Assembly: GCA_937916515.1 (NCBI GenBank)
Contig: CALFSX010000328.1
Span: 1 to 48,684, forward strand
Source: an uncultured Planctomycetaceae bacterium
GTDB lineage: Bacteria > Planctomycetota > Planctomycetia > Planctomycetales > Planctomycetaceae
Length of the DNA: 48,684 nt
Direction of reading: 5' to 3'
Positions 17,357 through 27,770 of the stretch are shown here, piece after piece. The position numbers and the translations under genes were made by a program. How positions within the stretch are numbered: position 1 is the stretch's first letter; each line of letters opens with the position of its first letter. The notes beneath the pieces were generated by a model, which saw only the letters and a program-made list of their open reading frames with translations, did not search any database and was not told the origin of the DNA.

Positions 17357-19702
17357 ATGTTCGATCGACTGCATTTTACGATGGGCACGGTAGCTCCTGA
17401 TTCAGATCTGGATGACTCACCTGCAATGCAGAGGGAGGATGCCAGGTTGTTGGTTGCCAACATTCTGGATGGGGAACTCAGTGAAGACTTTTCAGCAAAA
17501 CAGATTCTCGACCAACATCCGTGGCTGAATCAGTTTCCCAGTTGCGTCATTGATCTGGCCTACGAAGAGTACTGTCGCTATCGTGAAAAGGGCTCACCGG
17601 TTGCGGCCAGCGAATTTGCAGGGCAGTTCTCCGGAGTTGAACAGTCGCTTTATCGAGTGATCGAGTTCGATCAGGTGCTGCACGATCATCCGTCGCTGGT
17701 TGAAGAGATTCCAGAAGAACGCTGGCCTAAAATCGGGCAAATGTTCTGCGGCTTCTACCTGACGGAACAGATTGGTAGAGGGGCGTTGTCGCGTGTCTTC
17801 ACCGCAAGGCAAGTTGATCTGGGCAATCGCGATGTGATCGTGAAAGTCTGCATTCGCGGAGAGCGAGAAGCAGATCTGCTGGGGATGCTGGAATTTGAAG
17901 GCATTGCCAAAGTCTATTCCATTCATCCGGATCACAACTCTGGATTGGTCGCGATTTGCATGCCGCTGGAAACCCGCGTCACCATGGACCACATGGCAGA
18001 ATGGGCGGCGACCAGGGAAAAGCAGGGCGGAACAAGCAAAATCAACGGACTGGAACTTCGTCGATTTGTGGCGGATGCGAACGCTGACAATGCGAAGAAA
18101 AAAGACACATCCAGAGCTACGGAAGAGCGCAGCACAAGTCGACTTCTGATCGCGGACAAAGATTCGTATATAACCGCAGTCGTGAAGTGGGGAGTTCAGC
18201 TTAGTAACGCGCTGCAGCACGCTCACGGAAACAAGGTGCTGCACTGTGATATAAAGCCGGGCAATGTGCTGCTGCTGCCTGACCTGTCTGCGGCTCTTCT
18301 GGATTTCAACCTGGCTGCTTCGGAAAAAGACGCGGTCCGGCTTGCGGGAGGCACGCTTCCCTACATGGCTTCGGAACAACTACGACTGCTGTTGAATTCC
18401 GATCTCTCCGGACAAAAACAGAATGACCAGGATGAAAGCCACGTCCAGCCTGAGCAACTGTGTGGCGAAACAGATGTGTTTGGATTATGTGCAACTCTTT
18501 GGCACCTGATTACAGGCAGCCCGCCGTTCGGTGTAACGGTTGATACGCGCAGCAGAGCCGAAGCGGCTAATCTGTTACTGGCTCGCCAGATGAAGGGCGT
18601 TTCGCCTGAAGATCTGACGCAAATTGGCAAACAACTGCCAGCAGGGCTTGTCAACGTTCTGTTAAAAGGACTCTCATTCAACCCGTCCGACAGACAAACC
18701 AGCGCAGCAGAACTATCGTCAGATCTGGAATCGCTGTTGCCGCGCAGACGGTTCTATCAAAGTTCTCTGTTCTATTGGTGCCTAAGCCTTTTCGTCGCCT
18801 CAGCGGCTATCACGGTCCTTGCCGTCAATGCGAACGTTCCCGTGCCAGTCGATCCGGTTCGGGCAGCAGAACTTGCAGCGGAATCGGCGGCCAGCAAAGC
18901 TCATGCACTGCTGAAGAACGGCGACATTCTGGGGGCGGAGCGAGCGCTGGCCAGTTTTCAAACGGCCAATTCTGCTTGCCAATTTCTGGATTTATTTCGG
19001 CGAACCTGCGTCCATCAAACCACAATCCATCCGTTTCCCGGAATACAGCAAACGCAACAACAAATTGAAGACCACGCTGCGTGGCAGGCAATTCAAACAG
19101 AATGGAGCACCTTAGCGGAACAAAGTCCGTTTGCGGCAGAAGCATGGGCAAACTGCTTCTATGCAAGTCTGGAACTATCCGACTTTACAGGTGCAATCGA
19201 CGCTTACCAAAAGTCTGTGCACGCAGGACTGGATCCAGAACAGCATCCTCGCCTGAAATTGGCTTACACACTGATTGCCCGATACCCAGGCCAATATGGC
19301 ACTGAAGGCACAAAACTGGATGAAATGGAACAACGTATAAGCACTGACGGAACTCGCGCAGAACTGCTGGCATATGCTAGAGGCGTCTATCTGGAGTATC
19401 AGTTGAACCAGCAATTGACTGACGACAGAGCGATTAGTCTGGCCAAAACAGTGCTCTCGTTTGTCGATGGAGATCATGTGACGGTCGCAGAAACAACTCT
19501 GCTTCAGCTTGTGCTGCTCTCACCCAAAAGCCGCATAAATATCGAAGTTCGCGACCAGATGCTTTCGCTGTGCAGAAGAAAACAATTCGACCAGTTTAAT
19601 CGCCTCGCACGCGTGCTGTTGCTGCCGCCACTGCCAGCTGAAAGTTCTCAGGAAAATCCAGAAAACCTGGTCCGCTTGCCAGCCCGTAATGCGATCCATT
19701 GA
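17357..19702 (+). CDS. membrane-anchored Ser/Thr protein kinase with TPR-like extracytoplasmic tail
   Basis: This is a 781-aa protein. An N-terminal helical region of about 125 residues precedes the kinase domain (about 132-455). Motifs are the glycine loop I-G-R-G-A-L-S-R-V (139-147), Lys163 in V-I-V-K-V, the catalytic loop H-C-D-I-K-P-G-N-V-L (296-305, Asp298), the metal loop D-F-N (316-318) instead of DFG, and G-T-L-P-Y-M-A-S-E-Q (332-341). An insert of about 60 residues sits between the hinge and the catalytic loop. One membrane helix lies at about 467-487, followed by ~290 residues of helical TPR-like sequence outside the membrane. Both catalytic aspartates are present, so activity is expected despite D-F-N. 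It stands behind the ECF sigma gene, so it may relay envelope signals to that factor (inference). A 261-aa frame opposite it is a shadow. Confidence 0.93.
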   Translation: MFDRLHFTMGTVAPDSDLDDSPAMQREDARLLVANILDGELSEDFSAKQILDQHPWLNQFPSCVIDLAYEEYCRYREKGSPVAASEFAGQFSGVEQSLYRVIEFDQVLHDHPSLVEEIPEERWPKIGQMFCGFYLTEQIGRGALSRVFTARQVDLGNRDVIVKVCIRGEREADLLGMLEFEGIAKVYSIHPDHNSGLVAICMPLETRVTMDHMAEWAATREKQGGTSKINGLELRRFVADANADNAKKKDTSRATEERSTSRLLIADKDSYITAVVKWGVQLSNALQHAHGNKVLHCDIKPGNVLLLPDLSAALLDFNLAASEKDAVRLAGGTLPYMASEQLRLLLNSDLSGQKQNDQDESHVQPEQLCGETDVFGLCATLWHLITGSPPFGVTVDTRSRAEAANLLLARQMKGVSPEDLTQIGKQLPAGLVNVLLKGLSFNPSDRQTSAAELSSDLESLLPRRRFYQSSLFYWCLSLFVASAAITVLAVNANVPVPVDPVRAAELAAESAASKAHALLKNGDILGAERALASFQTANSACQFLDLFRRTCVHQTTIHPFPGIQQTQQQIEDHAAWQAIQTEWSTLAEQSPFAAEAWANCFYASLELSDFTGAIDAYQKSVHAGLDPEQHPRLKLAYTLIARYPGQYGTEGTKLDEMEQRISTDGTRAELLAYARGVYLEYQLNQQLTDDRAISLAKTVLSFVDGDHVTVAETTLLQLVLLSPKSRINIEVRDQMLSLCRRKQFDQFNRLARVLLLPPLPAESSQENPENLVRLPARNAIH

Positions 19703-19775
19703 AGTAGACGTCGGCCTCCGATTTCTACGTAAAATGTAGTGAACACCTGCTACCTACCAGAAGCGGCAACTTGCA

Positions 19776-20093
19776 ATGTCCTTATCCAAAATATTTCCGG
19801 GCGGATCCACGGACTTTCCAATTGGTTTGAATTCACTGGACACTTCCGGCGAAGATCGGCGAGCCACTCGTCATGCATCCGTCGTCCTGAACAGGGCGAT
19901 ACGTTCATCCCAAGAATGCGATCAGATTTTGCAGGAACGTATCTATAGAGCTGTAAACGTGCTGGAAAAGACCAACTCAACGGAAACAGCTCTGCTCAAC
20001 AGTCGCTCGGGCGACGTTGTTTTACGGCTTGCTGCTCGCGTTGTGAAAGCCATGTGCCGCGCAACACTGGGGAAGTTTTCCGAGCGAAACTGA
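19776..20093 (+). CDS. possible small hypothetical protein
   Basis: This is a 105-aa frame, 73 bp after the kinase gene. The N-terminal 35 residues are polar. The rest is amphipathic helix with a protein-like composition (V-V-L-N-R-A-I-R and V-V-L-R-L-A-A-R-V-V-K-A). No motif, signal peptide or strong ribosome site is seen. It could be a real small gene co-transcribed with the kinase, or chance. Confidence 0.35.
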   Translation: MSLSKIFPGGSTDFPIGLNSLDTSGEDRRATRHASVVLNRAIRSSQECDQILQERIYRAVNVLEKTNSTETALLNSRSGDVVLRLAARVVKAMCRATLGKFSERN

Positions 20094-20740
20094 GCAGGAC
20101 TCGGCGATGCCGCTTAGCGACAGACTCGCCAACGTGTCTTGCTTACCTCTGCCGACAACTGCATGTTGCGTGTTGCAACCGAAACTCAAACGACATGTCG
20201 CAGCCCCAAAGTATGTTATCGCCCCAATCGCCACACCGCTGCTGATTTCACGACGGTGGCGGCTACCCGGTTGGGTTCCCTGTTTTTGCTCCGCGGCTGT
20301 TAATCAATTCATTGGAGTGCTTCGACTCGCCGAAGCTTTTGATTGGTGAACCCTCGCGAATTGGAAAACCTGGCACTTTGAAGAGCTGCGGGTAAAGAAA
20401 AGCGGTAACACGTCACCGCACACCATAGATCCACGACCTCTCAGATAATTTATCGTCGCGGGTGGCTAAGAAGCCTGTGTTGACTTACGATCTTCGTCGG
20501 AAAGCAACCAACCGTTGTGAATCGCGGCGCACGTAATCAGCGAGCTTTGCGTTTGTCTTTAAGCAATTTACGTTTTGCCATGGATAGTTTTGACTTGTGG
20601 GAACCAGCCCGCGTAGTCGCGTTCTCTGCGGCCACAAGTCAGCAAAATTCGCTGTTGCGAGTCTCAAGCTGTTGGATCGCTTCGCCACTTCAATTCCTAG
20701 CAGCTGTATCCAGGTCGCCAATAAAGAATCGCACCGTCCC
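20094..20740. other. intergenic region, nothing convincing
   Basis: About 650 bp precede the PEP-hydrolase-family gene. Short overlapping frames occur on both strands without ribosome sites or recognisable domains. The in-frame extension back to 20597 is rich in Arg/Ser/Cys and unlike the family, so it is treated as untranslated leader. Confidence 0.5.
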
Positions 20741-21568
20741 ATGGCAGAAACCAGAGATTCCATTCTGAAGCGTTTTCGCAGCAAGATCGCAGCCGGACTA
20801 CCGATTATCGGCGGCGGTGCGGGAACAGGCATCAGCGCAAAGTGCGAAGAGGCGGGCGGCATTGACTTAATCGTCATCTACAATTCCGGTCGCTATCGCA
20901 TGGCGGGTCGAGGATCTTTGGCTGGCTTGTTGCCCTATGGCAATGCAAACGACATCGTCAAAGATATGGCGAAGGAAGTCATTACCGCAGTCAAGCATAC
21001 TCCCGTGCTGGCCGGAGTTTGTGGAACCGATCCATTCATGCTTCGTACTTCGTTTCTGAAGGAACTTCAGGATCTGGGATTTGCCGGCATTCAAAATTTT
21101 CCAACGGTCGGACTGATCGATGGAGTCTTCCGAGCAAACCTTGAAGAAACGGGAATGGGCTTTAACCTGGAAGTGGAATGCATTGCAGAAGCACATTCGA
21201 TGGGACTGCTGACAACGCCGTACGCATTCGACGCCCAGCAGGCGGCAGTGCTGACTTCCGCCGGCGCTGATATCATCGTGGCTCATATGGGCCTGACCAC
21301 CAGCGGTTCCATCGGCGCACAAACGGCGCTCACTCTGGACGACAGCGTCACCCGAGTTCGCGAAATCGCGGAAGCAGCTCGCGCTGTTCGCGACGACGTT
21401 CTGGTTCTATGTCATGGTGGCCCGATCGCGATGCCGGAAGACGCTCAATACGTGCTTGACCGCGTTACAAACATCGACGGCTTCTACGGCGCAAGTTCAA
21501 TGGAACGCCTGCCGACTGAGATCGCTCTCACAGACCAGGTGAAACGCTTCACGCAGATTCGCCGCTGA
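20741..21568 (+). CDS. phosphoenolpyruvate hydrolase family TIM-barrel protein
   Basis: This is a 275-aa soluble protein. I choose ATG 20741 (M-A-E-T-R-D-S-I-L) because the family begins about ten residues before [11 protein letters not shown]. Family landmarks are [54 protein letters not shown] and the C-terminal L-C-H-G-G-P-I and [11 protein letters not shown]. This matches the TIM-barrel proteins annotated as PEP hydrolase-like, related to the C-terminal half of Tm-1/UPF0261 proteins. The true substrate of most members is unknown. No UPF0261 N-terminal partner is adjacent. Confidence 0.88.
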   Translation: MAETRDSILKRFRSKIAAGLPIIGGGAGTGISAKCEEAGGIDLIVIYNSGRYRMAGRGSLAGLLPYGNANDIVKDMAKEVITAVKHTPVLAGVCGTDPFMLRTSFLKELQDLGFAGIQNFPTVGLIDGVFRANLEETGMGFNLEVECIAEAHSMGLLTTPYAFDAQQAAVLTSAGADIIVAHMGLTTSGSIGAQTALTLDDSVTRVREIAEAARAVRDDVLVLCHGGPIAMPEDAQYVLDRVTNIDGFYGASSMERLPTEIALTDQVKRFTQIRR

Positions 21569-21598
21569 TAAACAGCCAAACTGCGTCCTCAAATCAGC

Positions 21599-22786
21599 TT
21601 ATTGATCCAATTGAGTCAGAACTGCGTCCAACTCATCGCGTAGTTGTTCAAACGATTCCAACCCGACAGAAAGGCGAATCATTTCGTCGACAATCCCCAA
21701 CGCGGTACGTTCCTGTTTGGTCATGAAGCCATGAGACGTGGTGGCCGGATGTGAAATCGTTGTGCGAGAATCCGCCAGCGTTGGTGAAAACGGAATCGTT
21801 GCCAGTAGCTGCATAAACTTTGTCACGGCTGCCTTTCCGCCACCGTTTAACACAAACGAAACGATACCACCTGTGCGAATTTCTCCATTAGCCCCTGATG
21901 CATACAACCGTGCAGCCGTTGCATGAGTGCCATGTGCAATCAGTGACGGATGGTAGACCTTGCTGACTTGGGGATGAGTACTGAGGTACTCCGCCAGCCC
22001 GGCTGTTGTTTCGCAAACCTGCCGAACTCGCAAAGGCAAAGTCCGCAAACCTCGCTGAGTTAACCAACATTCAAACGGATTCGCGTTTTGACCTAATACA
22101 CTTGATGTCGCTCGAACGGCTTTCATGTGAGCCGCACTTCCAGCGGCCACACCCAGCATCACGTCACCATGACCGTTCAGGTACTTCGACGCACTGTGTA
22201 CAACAATCGCTGCGCCTTGTTCCAAAGGACGAACCAGTTCCGGAGTCGTAAAGGTGCTATCAACAACCAGCGGAACAGATCCAAGTGCAGTCGCGATGGC
22301 GGCAACGTCCGCGACTTCCAAAAGTGGATTGGAAACGGTTTCGATCAAACAGAACTTTGTATTATCCCTTACGGCAGCCGCAACAGAATTGGGAACGCAC
22401 GCATCGACGTAGGTCACGTCCACAGCAAACTGCTGCTGCAACCGGCTCATCAGTTTCAACGTGACTCCGTATAAAGACCGTCCGACAATCACATGATCGC
22501 CGCAGCCCGCAAGCGTCATTGCGACGGCAGCAATTGCCCCCATGCCTGATGAAAAAACTGCGCCCGCCTCAGCGCGTTCAAGCATTGCGATTGACTCTGC
22601 CAGTGCCGAATGGTTTGGATTGCTGTCTCGGGTATAAATATGGCCAACCGTAGAACCAGCATAAATTTCCGCCAGGACATCCAGATCCGGAATATCAAAC
22701 GCGGTCGTTTGATAAATCGGCGGAGCACTGGGGGAAGTTGAAAAACCGGCAATGTGGCCCATGCGGGCAGGATGTGGTTCCGACAT
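21599..22786 (-). CDS. Cys/Met-metabolism PLP-dependent enzyme (cystathionine/methionine gamma-lyase or O-acylhomoserine sulfhydrylase class)
   Basis: This 395-aa fold-type I enzyme has the PLP lysine K201 in H-S-A-S-K-Y-L-N-G-H, the ring-stacking tyrosine Y106 in R-S-L-Y-G, the PLP-nitrogen aspartate D176 in V-V-D-S-T-F, and S-S-G-M-G-A at 79-84. Y51 and R53 in H-I-Y-T-R-D are the phosphate ligands from the neighbouring subunit. The class catalyses gamma- or beta-elimination or replacement in the transsulfuration and methionine pathways. Motifs alone do not separate the lyase from the synthase or sulfhydrylase members. ATG 22786 is preferred over a start at 22834, as the extra 16 residues are unlike the family. 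The end faces the TIM-barrel gene with about 30 bp between them. Confidence 0.93.
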   Translation of the reverse strand: MSEPHPARMGHIAGFSTSPSAPPIYQTTAFDIPDLDVLAEIYAGSTVGHIYTRDSNPNHSALAESIAMLERAEAGAVFSSGMGAIAAVAMTLAGCGDHVIVGRSLYGVTLKLMSRLQQQFAVDVTYVDACVPNSVAAAVRDNTKFCLIETVSNPLLEVADVAAIATALGSVPLVVDSTFTTPELVRPLEQGAAIVVHSASKYLNGHGDVMLGVAAGSAAHMKAVRATSSVLGQNANPFECWLTQRGLRTLPLRVRQVCETTAGLAEYLSTHPQVSKVYHPSLIAHGTHATAARLYASGANGEIRTGGIVSFVLNGGGKAAVTKFMQLLATIPFSPTLADSRTTISHPATTSHGFMTKQERTALGIVDEMIRLSVGLESFEQLRDELDAVLTQLDQ

Positions 22787-23066
22787 GAAAGGACGTTCCA
22801 ATTTCACGATGAATAGGCAGATGCGCAATGGCACAAGTCTATCCAGGAAAACGAAAACAGTCGCGTGCGTGGCTGAAACAGTTTGCTCAAACTGGCAGCG
22901 ATCCGCAGATGTTTAACATTGAACACTGCTGAAACAGTCGGGCAACACGCAGGTCGGGAATTTTAAAAGACAAATGACTGATTGCCCCGCTGTTTTACCA
23001 AACAGCCCAAAACCTGTGGCCTGCTGCACGCAGTCAACAACCATGTCGGCCTGAATTAACACTCAA

Positions 23067-23315
23067 TCAGGTGTAAACCTGCAACCTGTTGCGGATCTCT
23101 CGGCGGCCACTAAGGCCACGGATTCCTTCCTGAACATTTTGTTTCTCGTGCCAGCTACGAACGCTGCCTGTCAGCATGACTCGCTCTTCAGCAATCTCGA
23201 TACTGACACGCCCGGAAGTGAGTCGTCCAACGGCGTTTTGCATCATTTCCAGCAACTGATGTTGTGGATCGATACGAAAATACGGTGTGCTGGGTTGAGC
23301 TGGATTTGAAGACAT
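23067..23315 (-). CDS. small BON-domain-like protein
   Basis: This is an 82-aa protein. Residues about 20-82 fit one BON domain: alternating short helices and strands with S-I-E-I-A-E-E-R-V-M-L-T-G-S-V-R-S-W-H-E-K and ending N-R-L-Q-V. BON domains bind membranes or hydrophobic ligands in secreted proteins, but no signal peptide is present here, so it may be cytoplasmic. It lies between the PLP enzyme and pstB on the same strand, about 230 bp after pstB. The ATG start is clear but has no strong ribosome site. Function unknown. Confidence 0.7.
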   Translation of the reverse strand: MSSNPAQPSTPYFRIDPQHQLLEMMQNAVGRLTSGRVSIEIAEERVMLTGSVRSWHEKQNVQEGIRGLSGRREIRNRLQVYT

Positions 23316-23544
23316 AATCGCCGGAAAACCGTGGGGGGGGGCAAGATCAAAATCGAACGCTCCACCATGAGCTCTTCAGCTTCTCCCGTTACGGTCGTAT
23401 CGGTCAATACCGGGCGGACATTCTGCAACATTCGGGTGCAAGTGCAGGATTGCGAGGTTCGCGGTTCAAACCGATCGAATATTCCGGTTCGTCACACTGT
23501 TTCGACGCCGTTGCGGGAATCTACTACAGGCAATGCAGCTCGCA

Positions 23545-24372
23545 CTAACCAAAACGGCCAGTGATGTAGTCTTCAGTTTGTTTTTGTTTTGGGTTGGTGA
23601 ATATCTGCGTGGTGCGAGCAAGTTCAATCAGCTTGCCTTCAAAGAAGAAGGCTGTCTGATGACTGACTCGTGAAGCCTGCTGCATGTTGTGAGTCACGAT
23701 AATAATGGTGTACTCATTGCACAATTCGCCGATCAGGTCTTCAATGCGCGAAGTGCTTGCTGGGTCCAGCGCGGAAGCGGGCTCGTCCATCAGGATGATT
23801 TTAGGCTTCGTCGCCAGAGTTCGAGCGATACACAATCGCTGTTGCTGACCACCAGACAGCGCCATCGCGGAATCCTGCAAACGATCCTTCACTTCGTCCC
23901 ACAATGCTGCCTGCCTCAGGCACGATTCGACCAGATCTGCAAGATAGGCACGATTCCTTTGCCCAGCGATTCTGGGGCCGTAGGCGACGTTATCGAAAAT
24001 CGATTTAGGAAACGGAGTCGATTTTTGAAACACCATTCCCACATGCTTGCGAAGCAGAACGACGTCGACGTCTTTGGCATTGATATCCTGACCTTCAATC
24101 TGAAGCTCACCGGTAATCCGAGTACCTTCGATCAGGTCATTCATGCGGTTCAGACAGCGAAGGAAGGTGCTTTTCCCGCAGCCGGATGGCCCAATAAAGG
24201 CGGTCACGGACCTTTCAGGAACCTGCAGACTGACATCAAACAGAACCTGATTATCGCCGTACCAAAAGTTTACGCCTTTGCTCTCCACATTAATGGGGTG
24301 CGAAGACATATCTTTGTCTCGATCGACGCCCTTCACAGATGGAGGCACGTTTGATATTGATTCAGAAGACAT
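23545..24372 (-). CDS. pstB: phosphate ABC transporter ATP-binding protein PstB
   Basis: This 275-aa ATPase of the Pst high-affinity phosphate importer has Walker [10 protein letters not shown] at 61-69, Q-loop Q116 in V-F-Q-K-S-T-P-F-P, signature L-S-G-G-Q-Q-Q-R at 172-179, and Walker B I-I-L-M-D-E-P at 192-198 followed by the PstB-typical A-S-A-L-D-P. The N-terminal 25 residues are an extra polar extension compared with usual PstB. It is the last gene of the transport operon, 24 bp after pstA. A 221-aa frame on the opposite strand is a shadow. Confidence 0.98.
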   Translation of the reverse strand: MSSESISNVPPSVKGVDRDKDMSSHPINVESKGVNFWYGDNQVLFDVSLQVPERSVTAFIGPSGCGKSTFLRCLNRMNDLIEGTRITGELQIEGQDINAKDVDVVLLRKHVGMVFQKSTPFPKSIFDNVAYGPRIAGQRNRAYLADLVESCLRQAALWDEVKDRLQDSAMALSGGQQQRLCIARTLATKPKIILMDEPASALDPASTSRIEDLIGELCNEYTIIIVTHNMQQASRVSHQTAFFFEGKLIELARTTQIFTNPKQKQTEDYITGRFG

Positions 24373-24396
24373 CTTTTTTCCACGCCTGTCAGAAGG

Positions 24397-25395
24397 CTAC
24401 CACTTCAATTTGTTGCGAGCTCGCTGACGTATATAGACGGCGATGCCGTTAAAACAGGTCAGCACAAACAGCAGCACGACAATTCCAGCTGCAGCCACAG
24501 ACATGAATGGCGGCCCGCTGGTGATCCATCCGTAAATGGAAATCGGCATTGCTGTATATTTATCAAAAGGTGCCGCCAGCACTCTTTGAGGATCTGTTAA
24601 CAATGTTTGAACAGATTCAATTCCACCCGGGCAAATTCGGCAATAGGTCACGGCTCCTACCATAATTAAGGGAGCTGTCTCACCAATTGCTCTTGAGATT
24701 GCCAGGATTGCTCCCGTGGTAATTCCAGGTAACGAAGCAGGCAGGATCTGAGACCAAATGGTCTGCCAACGAGTTGCACCAAGAGCCAACGATGCCGTAC
24801 GAATCGTCCCCGGAACGGCACGAAGCGCTTCCTGAGTGGTAATAATCACGACAGGCAGGATCAGCAAAGACATGGTCAACGCACCGGCAATGACACTTTT
24901 TCCAAACGGAAGCGGAACCACCAGCCATCCGCTTAGAAGATTCAGCTGAATGCCTCGACCAAACATCCCGAACATTCTGACAAAAACCGTCAGCCCCAGC
25001 ATTCCGTAAACGATCGATGGAACGCCAGCAAGGTTCGAAAGATTAACTTTGATCAACCGAGTTAACCTGGTGTCTGAAGCATATTCTTCCAGATAAACGG
25101 CAGCGCCAATTCCGACCGGCAAAGAAAAAATTGCCGTCAAAGAAATCAACCAGAACGATCCCCAGATACCCGCCTTAATTCCCGCTCGATCGGGAATTAA
25201 CGAAAAGCCTCGCTGAAAGAATTGCAGAGTGAGGCGTTCCATGGCCAGCCACAAAACGACGGACAAAAGCGTGACCAGAACCAGAATGGCCGAATACACG
25301 GCAACTCGACAAATCAGCCGAAAAGAACTCGACAGCAACAGACGCCGTCGCATGAACGCGTCACCTGAAGACGTGAAATTGGGAGCGGATATCAT
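24397..25395 (-). CDS. pstA: phosphate ABC transporter permease PstA
   Basis: This is a 332-aa integral membrane protein with about six membrane helices. The ABC permease coupling loop region contains [20 protein letters not shown], the EAA motif, followed by [12 protein letters not shown] typical of PstA. With PstC it forms the channel that PstB drives and PstS feeds. The start ATG overlaps the pstC stop as ATGA, so the two are translationally coupled. An N-terminal polar tail of about 25 residues precedes the first helix. Confidence 0.96.
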   Translation of the reverse strand: MISAPNFTSSGDAFMRRRLLLSSSFRLICRVAVYSAILVLVTLLSVVLWLAMERLTLQFFQRGFSLIPDRAGIKAGIWGSFWLISLTAIFSLPVGIGAAVYLEEYASDTRLTRLIKVNLSNLAGVPSIVYGMLGLTVFVRMFGMFGRGIQLNLLSGWLVVPLPFGKSVIAGALTMSLLILPVVIITTQEALRAVPGTIRTASLALGATRWQTIWSQILPASLPGITTGAILAISRAIGETAPLIMVGAVTYCRICPGGIESVQTLLTDPQRVLAAPFDKYTAMPISIYGWITSGPPFMSVAAAGIVVLLFVLTCFNGIAVYIRQRARNKLKW

Positions 25396-26375
25396 TCGTA
25401 CACTTCCCGATACCGTCTAAGAATCATCTGGGAAATCACGTTGATCGTCAGTGTTATCAGAAACAGCGAAAGAGCGACCGCGAACGCGCTTTTGACGACA
25501 ATTCCCTGAGCATCATCTTCTCCAAAAGATGCATCCACAATGAAGCCTGTCATCGTCTGCATGCTTTCAAACGGATTAACGCCAATCCGACGAAATGTAC
25601 CACAGGCAATCGTAACCGCCATGGTTTCACCGATTGCCCGAGCAAAGGCCAGCAACACGGACGCCAGAATTCCGGATAAAGCGGCTGGCACCACAACACG
25701 CATCGACACGTCAAACTGAGTTCCACCCAGCGCGTAGGAAGCGTCGCGTAAAGACCGAGGAACAGAACGCAAAACGTCTTCGCTCATCGAAGCAACCATC
25801 GGCGTCACCATGATCCCAACCACGATTCCGCCGCTGGCAACATTGAACGTATCAACTTCGAAACCAAGCAGGGTTTCAAACAGCGGCTTAAGAACGTAGG
25901 GCGTCACAAAGACCAGGCCAAAATACCCGTAGACCACCGTCGGCACACCAGCCAGCAATTCCAGAACGGGCTTCAGAACTGAACGTTCTGCCGGGCCGGC
26001 GTATTCACTGAGATAAACCGCAGAGCAAAGTCCGAGAGGCACGCCGATCATGCATGCAATACCCGAAACCATGAATGTCCCGTTAACCAGCGGCCAAATG
26101 CCAAACCGCGGCTCGGGGCTGTCTGGCAGCCACTTTGAATCGAACAGGAACTGCTTCAGCGAAACCTGCTGAAAAAAAGCCTTCTCGCCGACGAAATTGA
26201 AAATGCCGTCGTTTACCAGGACCAGGATGATACTGATGGTGGTTCCCACGGACACCAGCGCACATAAGAGTAGTAAAAAGCCAATAGCTTTTTCGTGCGG
26301 TTTGTCTGAGCCTTTTCTGGTGCGTCCCTTTCTTAGAAACGCGGGAACAGAGGGCTTCATCGACGATGTATCCAT
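25392..26375 (-). CDS. pstC: phosphate ABC transporter permease PstC
   Basis: This is a 327-aa integral membrane protein with about six helices. The EAA-type loop is [20 protein letters not shown], and the motif [13 protein letters not shown] marks PstC. A long outside loop of about 65 residues between helices 1 and 2 ([10 protein letters not shown] to P-R-F-G-I-W-P-L) is also PstC-typical. I prefer ATG 26375, with AGGA just upstream, over the GTG at 26462, which would add 29 non-conserved residues. It overlaps pstA by 4 bp. Confidence 0.96.
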   Translation of the reverse strand: MDTSSMKPSVPAFLRKGRTRKGSDKPHEKAIGFLLLLCALVSVGTTISIILVLVNDGIFNFVGEKAFFQQVSLKQFLFDSKWLPDSPEPRFGIWPLVNGTFMVSGIACMIGVPLGLCSAVYLSEYAGPAERSVLKPVLELLAGVPTVVYGYFGLVFVTPYVLKPLFETLLGFEVDTFNVASGGIVVGIMVTPMVASMSEDVLRSVPRSLRDASYALGGTQFDVSMRVVVPAALSGILASVLLAFARAIGETMAVTIACGTFRRIGVNPFESMQTMTGFIVDASFGEDDAQGIVVKSAFAVALSLFLITLTINVISQMILRRYREVYE

Positions 26376-26587
26376 TGATCCTACAGGCTGCGTTAAACAG
26401 TCGGTCGGTAAAAACGACAATTGTGGTGGCGGCGTTCGAAATTGCCACTCGGGGACACTCACAAGATTGCAAAACTGAAGAATGAGATGATTAAATCGTC
26501 ACTTTCAATTCGTACAGCCCCTGCCATGGACGGTCGGGCCCTGATCAGATGATCAAGGCCGTCACCACCGATCAAACGTCTAAAGCA

Positions 26588-27544
26588 CTATTTCAGTGCT
26601 TCAGCCAGGGCCGCATTGGCTGCTTCGAGGTCTTTTGCAGACATTTTCACGCAACCAACCTTGGGAATCGCTTCCTGACCTTCGCCTAGATAGAACGTCA
26701 AAAACTCAGCGACTTCCGGGCGTTTCAGGGAAGCTTTATTCACATAGATAAAGACGGGTCTTGCCAATGGAGCATATGCGCCAGACTGGATGACTTCCGG
26801 GCTGGGAGCTACGCCGGCAGCTGGGTCGTCTGTTGAGCTCACTTTCAGCAGCTTCAACTTGTCTTTGCTCATTTCATAGTAGCCGTAGCCGAAGTAACCC
26901 AGGGCGTACTTGTCGCCTGAAACCCCAGTCACCAACTGATTGTCGTCGCCACTGGAACTGTAATCGTCTCGGGTCGCTCCTTCTTCGCCGTTAATCGCCT
27001 TGGTGAAGTAGTCAAATGTGCCGGATTCTCTGCCCGGACCGAACAGCTTGATATCTTCGTCCGGCCATGTCGGATCGATATCTTTCCACTTTTTCACAGT
27101 GCTGTCGGGTTCCCACATTTTCTTCAACTGGGCAACAGTAATGGAATCGATGAAGTCGTTATCCTTGTTAACGACGACGGAAATACCGTCCATCGCCACC
27201 ATCAGTTCGACGTATTCAATGTTGCCTTCTTCGCATTTCGCTTTTTCGGAATCCTTGATTCGTCGAGAAGCGTCGTTGATATCAATTTCGCCAGCAGCAA
27301 AGCGACCGAAACCGGTTCCTGTGCCTGTAATGGTCACTGGCACTTCAACATCTGAATGCAACTCTTCAAACATTTCGCCAACCAGGCCGGTGATTGGACC
27401 AACTGTGCTGGATCCGTCAGCGACAATCCGCTTGGCACTGCCAACGGCGTTTTCGCCAACATCTCCACCATTGTTGGCTGATTCGACAGAACAGCCAATC
27501 AGGCTTCCGAGCATAAGCGCGAAACACAAACGAAAATTCATCAT
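26588..27544 (-). CDS. pstS: phosphate-binding lipoprotein PstS
   Basis: This 318-aa substrate-binding protein of the Pst importer starts with a lipoprotein signal ending L-I-G-C, so it is lipid-anchored at about Cys18-19. Phosphate-site signatures are D-G-S-S-T-V near residue 44, D-A-S-R-R-I-K, M-D-G-I-S-V-V-V and G-P-G-R-E-S-G-T-F-D-Y-F. It belongs to the longer PstS-like group (PBP superfamily) common in marine bacteria rather than the E. coli type. ATG 27544 or 27541 is likely the start, with AAGGA close upstream; the TTG at 27547 is unlikely. About 210 bp separate it from pstC, so transcription may continue through or start again. Confidence 0.96.
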   Translation of the reverse strand: MMNFRLCFALMLGSLIGCSVESANNGGDVGENAVGSAKRIVADGSSTVGPITGLVGEMFEELHSDVEVPVTITGTGTGFGRFAAGEIDINDASRRIKDSEKAKCEEGNIEYVELMVAMDGISVVVNKDNDFIDSITVAQLKKMWEPDSTVKKWKDIDPTWPDEDIKLFGPGRESGTFDYFTKAINGEEGATRDDYSSSGDDNQLVTGVSGDKYALGYFGYGYYEMSKDKLKLLKVSSTDDPAAGVAPSPEVIQSGAYAPLARPVFIYVNKASLKRPEVAEFLTFYLGEGQEAIPKVGCVKMSAKDLEAANAALAEALK

Positions 27545-27770
27545 CAATTCCTTGTCGTTTAAACTTCTGTTACGCCGCCAAACGGAACAGCGCCTGACCT
27601 GAAATCAGCGTCTGAAAGCCACGCGTGCCATGCTTTGGTAAACGTAACAAAGCGGTGCAAAAGTCGTGCGGCTGACCTGGCCAACAAAATACTCACCCAA
27701 CAAACAGATCCTGCCGGGTCTGGCAAGTTCCTGCGTAAGGCGTTTCCAATGGCCGAATCACAGTGTTGAA

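Noticed and set aside
17594-18379. 261-aa minus-strand frame
   Set aside because: It is antisense to the kinase catalytic domain, with His/Arg/Cys-rich composition and no motif.
17357-19702. Pseudokinase call because of D-F-N
   Set aside because: The catalytic Asp, metal Asp and ATP-binding Lys are all present, and D-F-N kinases recur in planctomycetes.
20597-20740. N-terminal extension of the PEP-hydrolase-family protein
   Set aside because: The extra 48 residues are unlike the family; the family start is at the internal ATG 20741.
23689-24354. 221-aa plus-strand frame
   Set aside because: It is antisense to pstB, whose Walker and signature motifs are intact.
27018-27602. 194-aa plus-strand frame
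   Set aside because: It is antisense to pstS; Ser/Pro/Thr-biased shadow composition.
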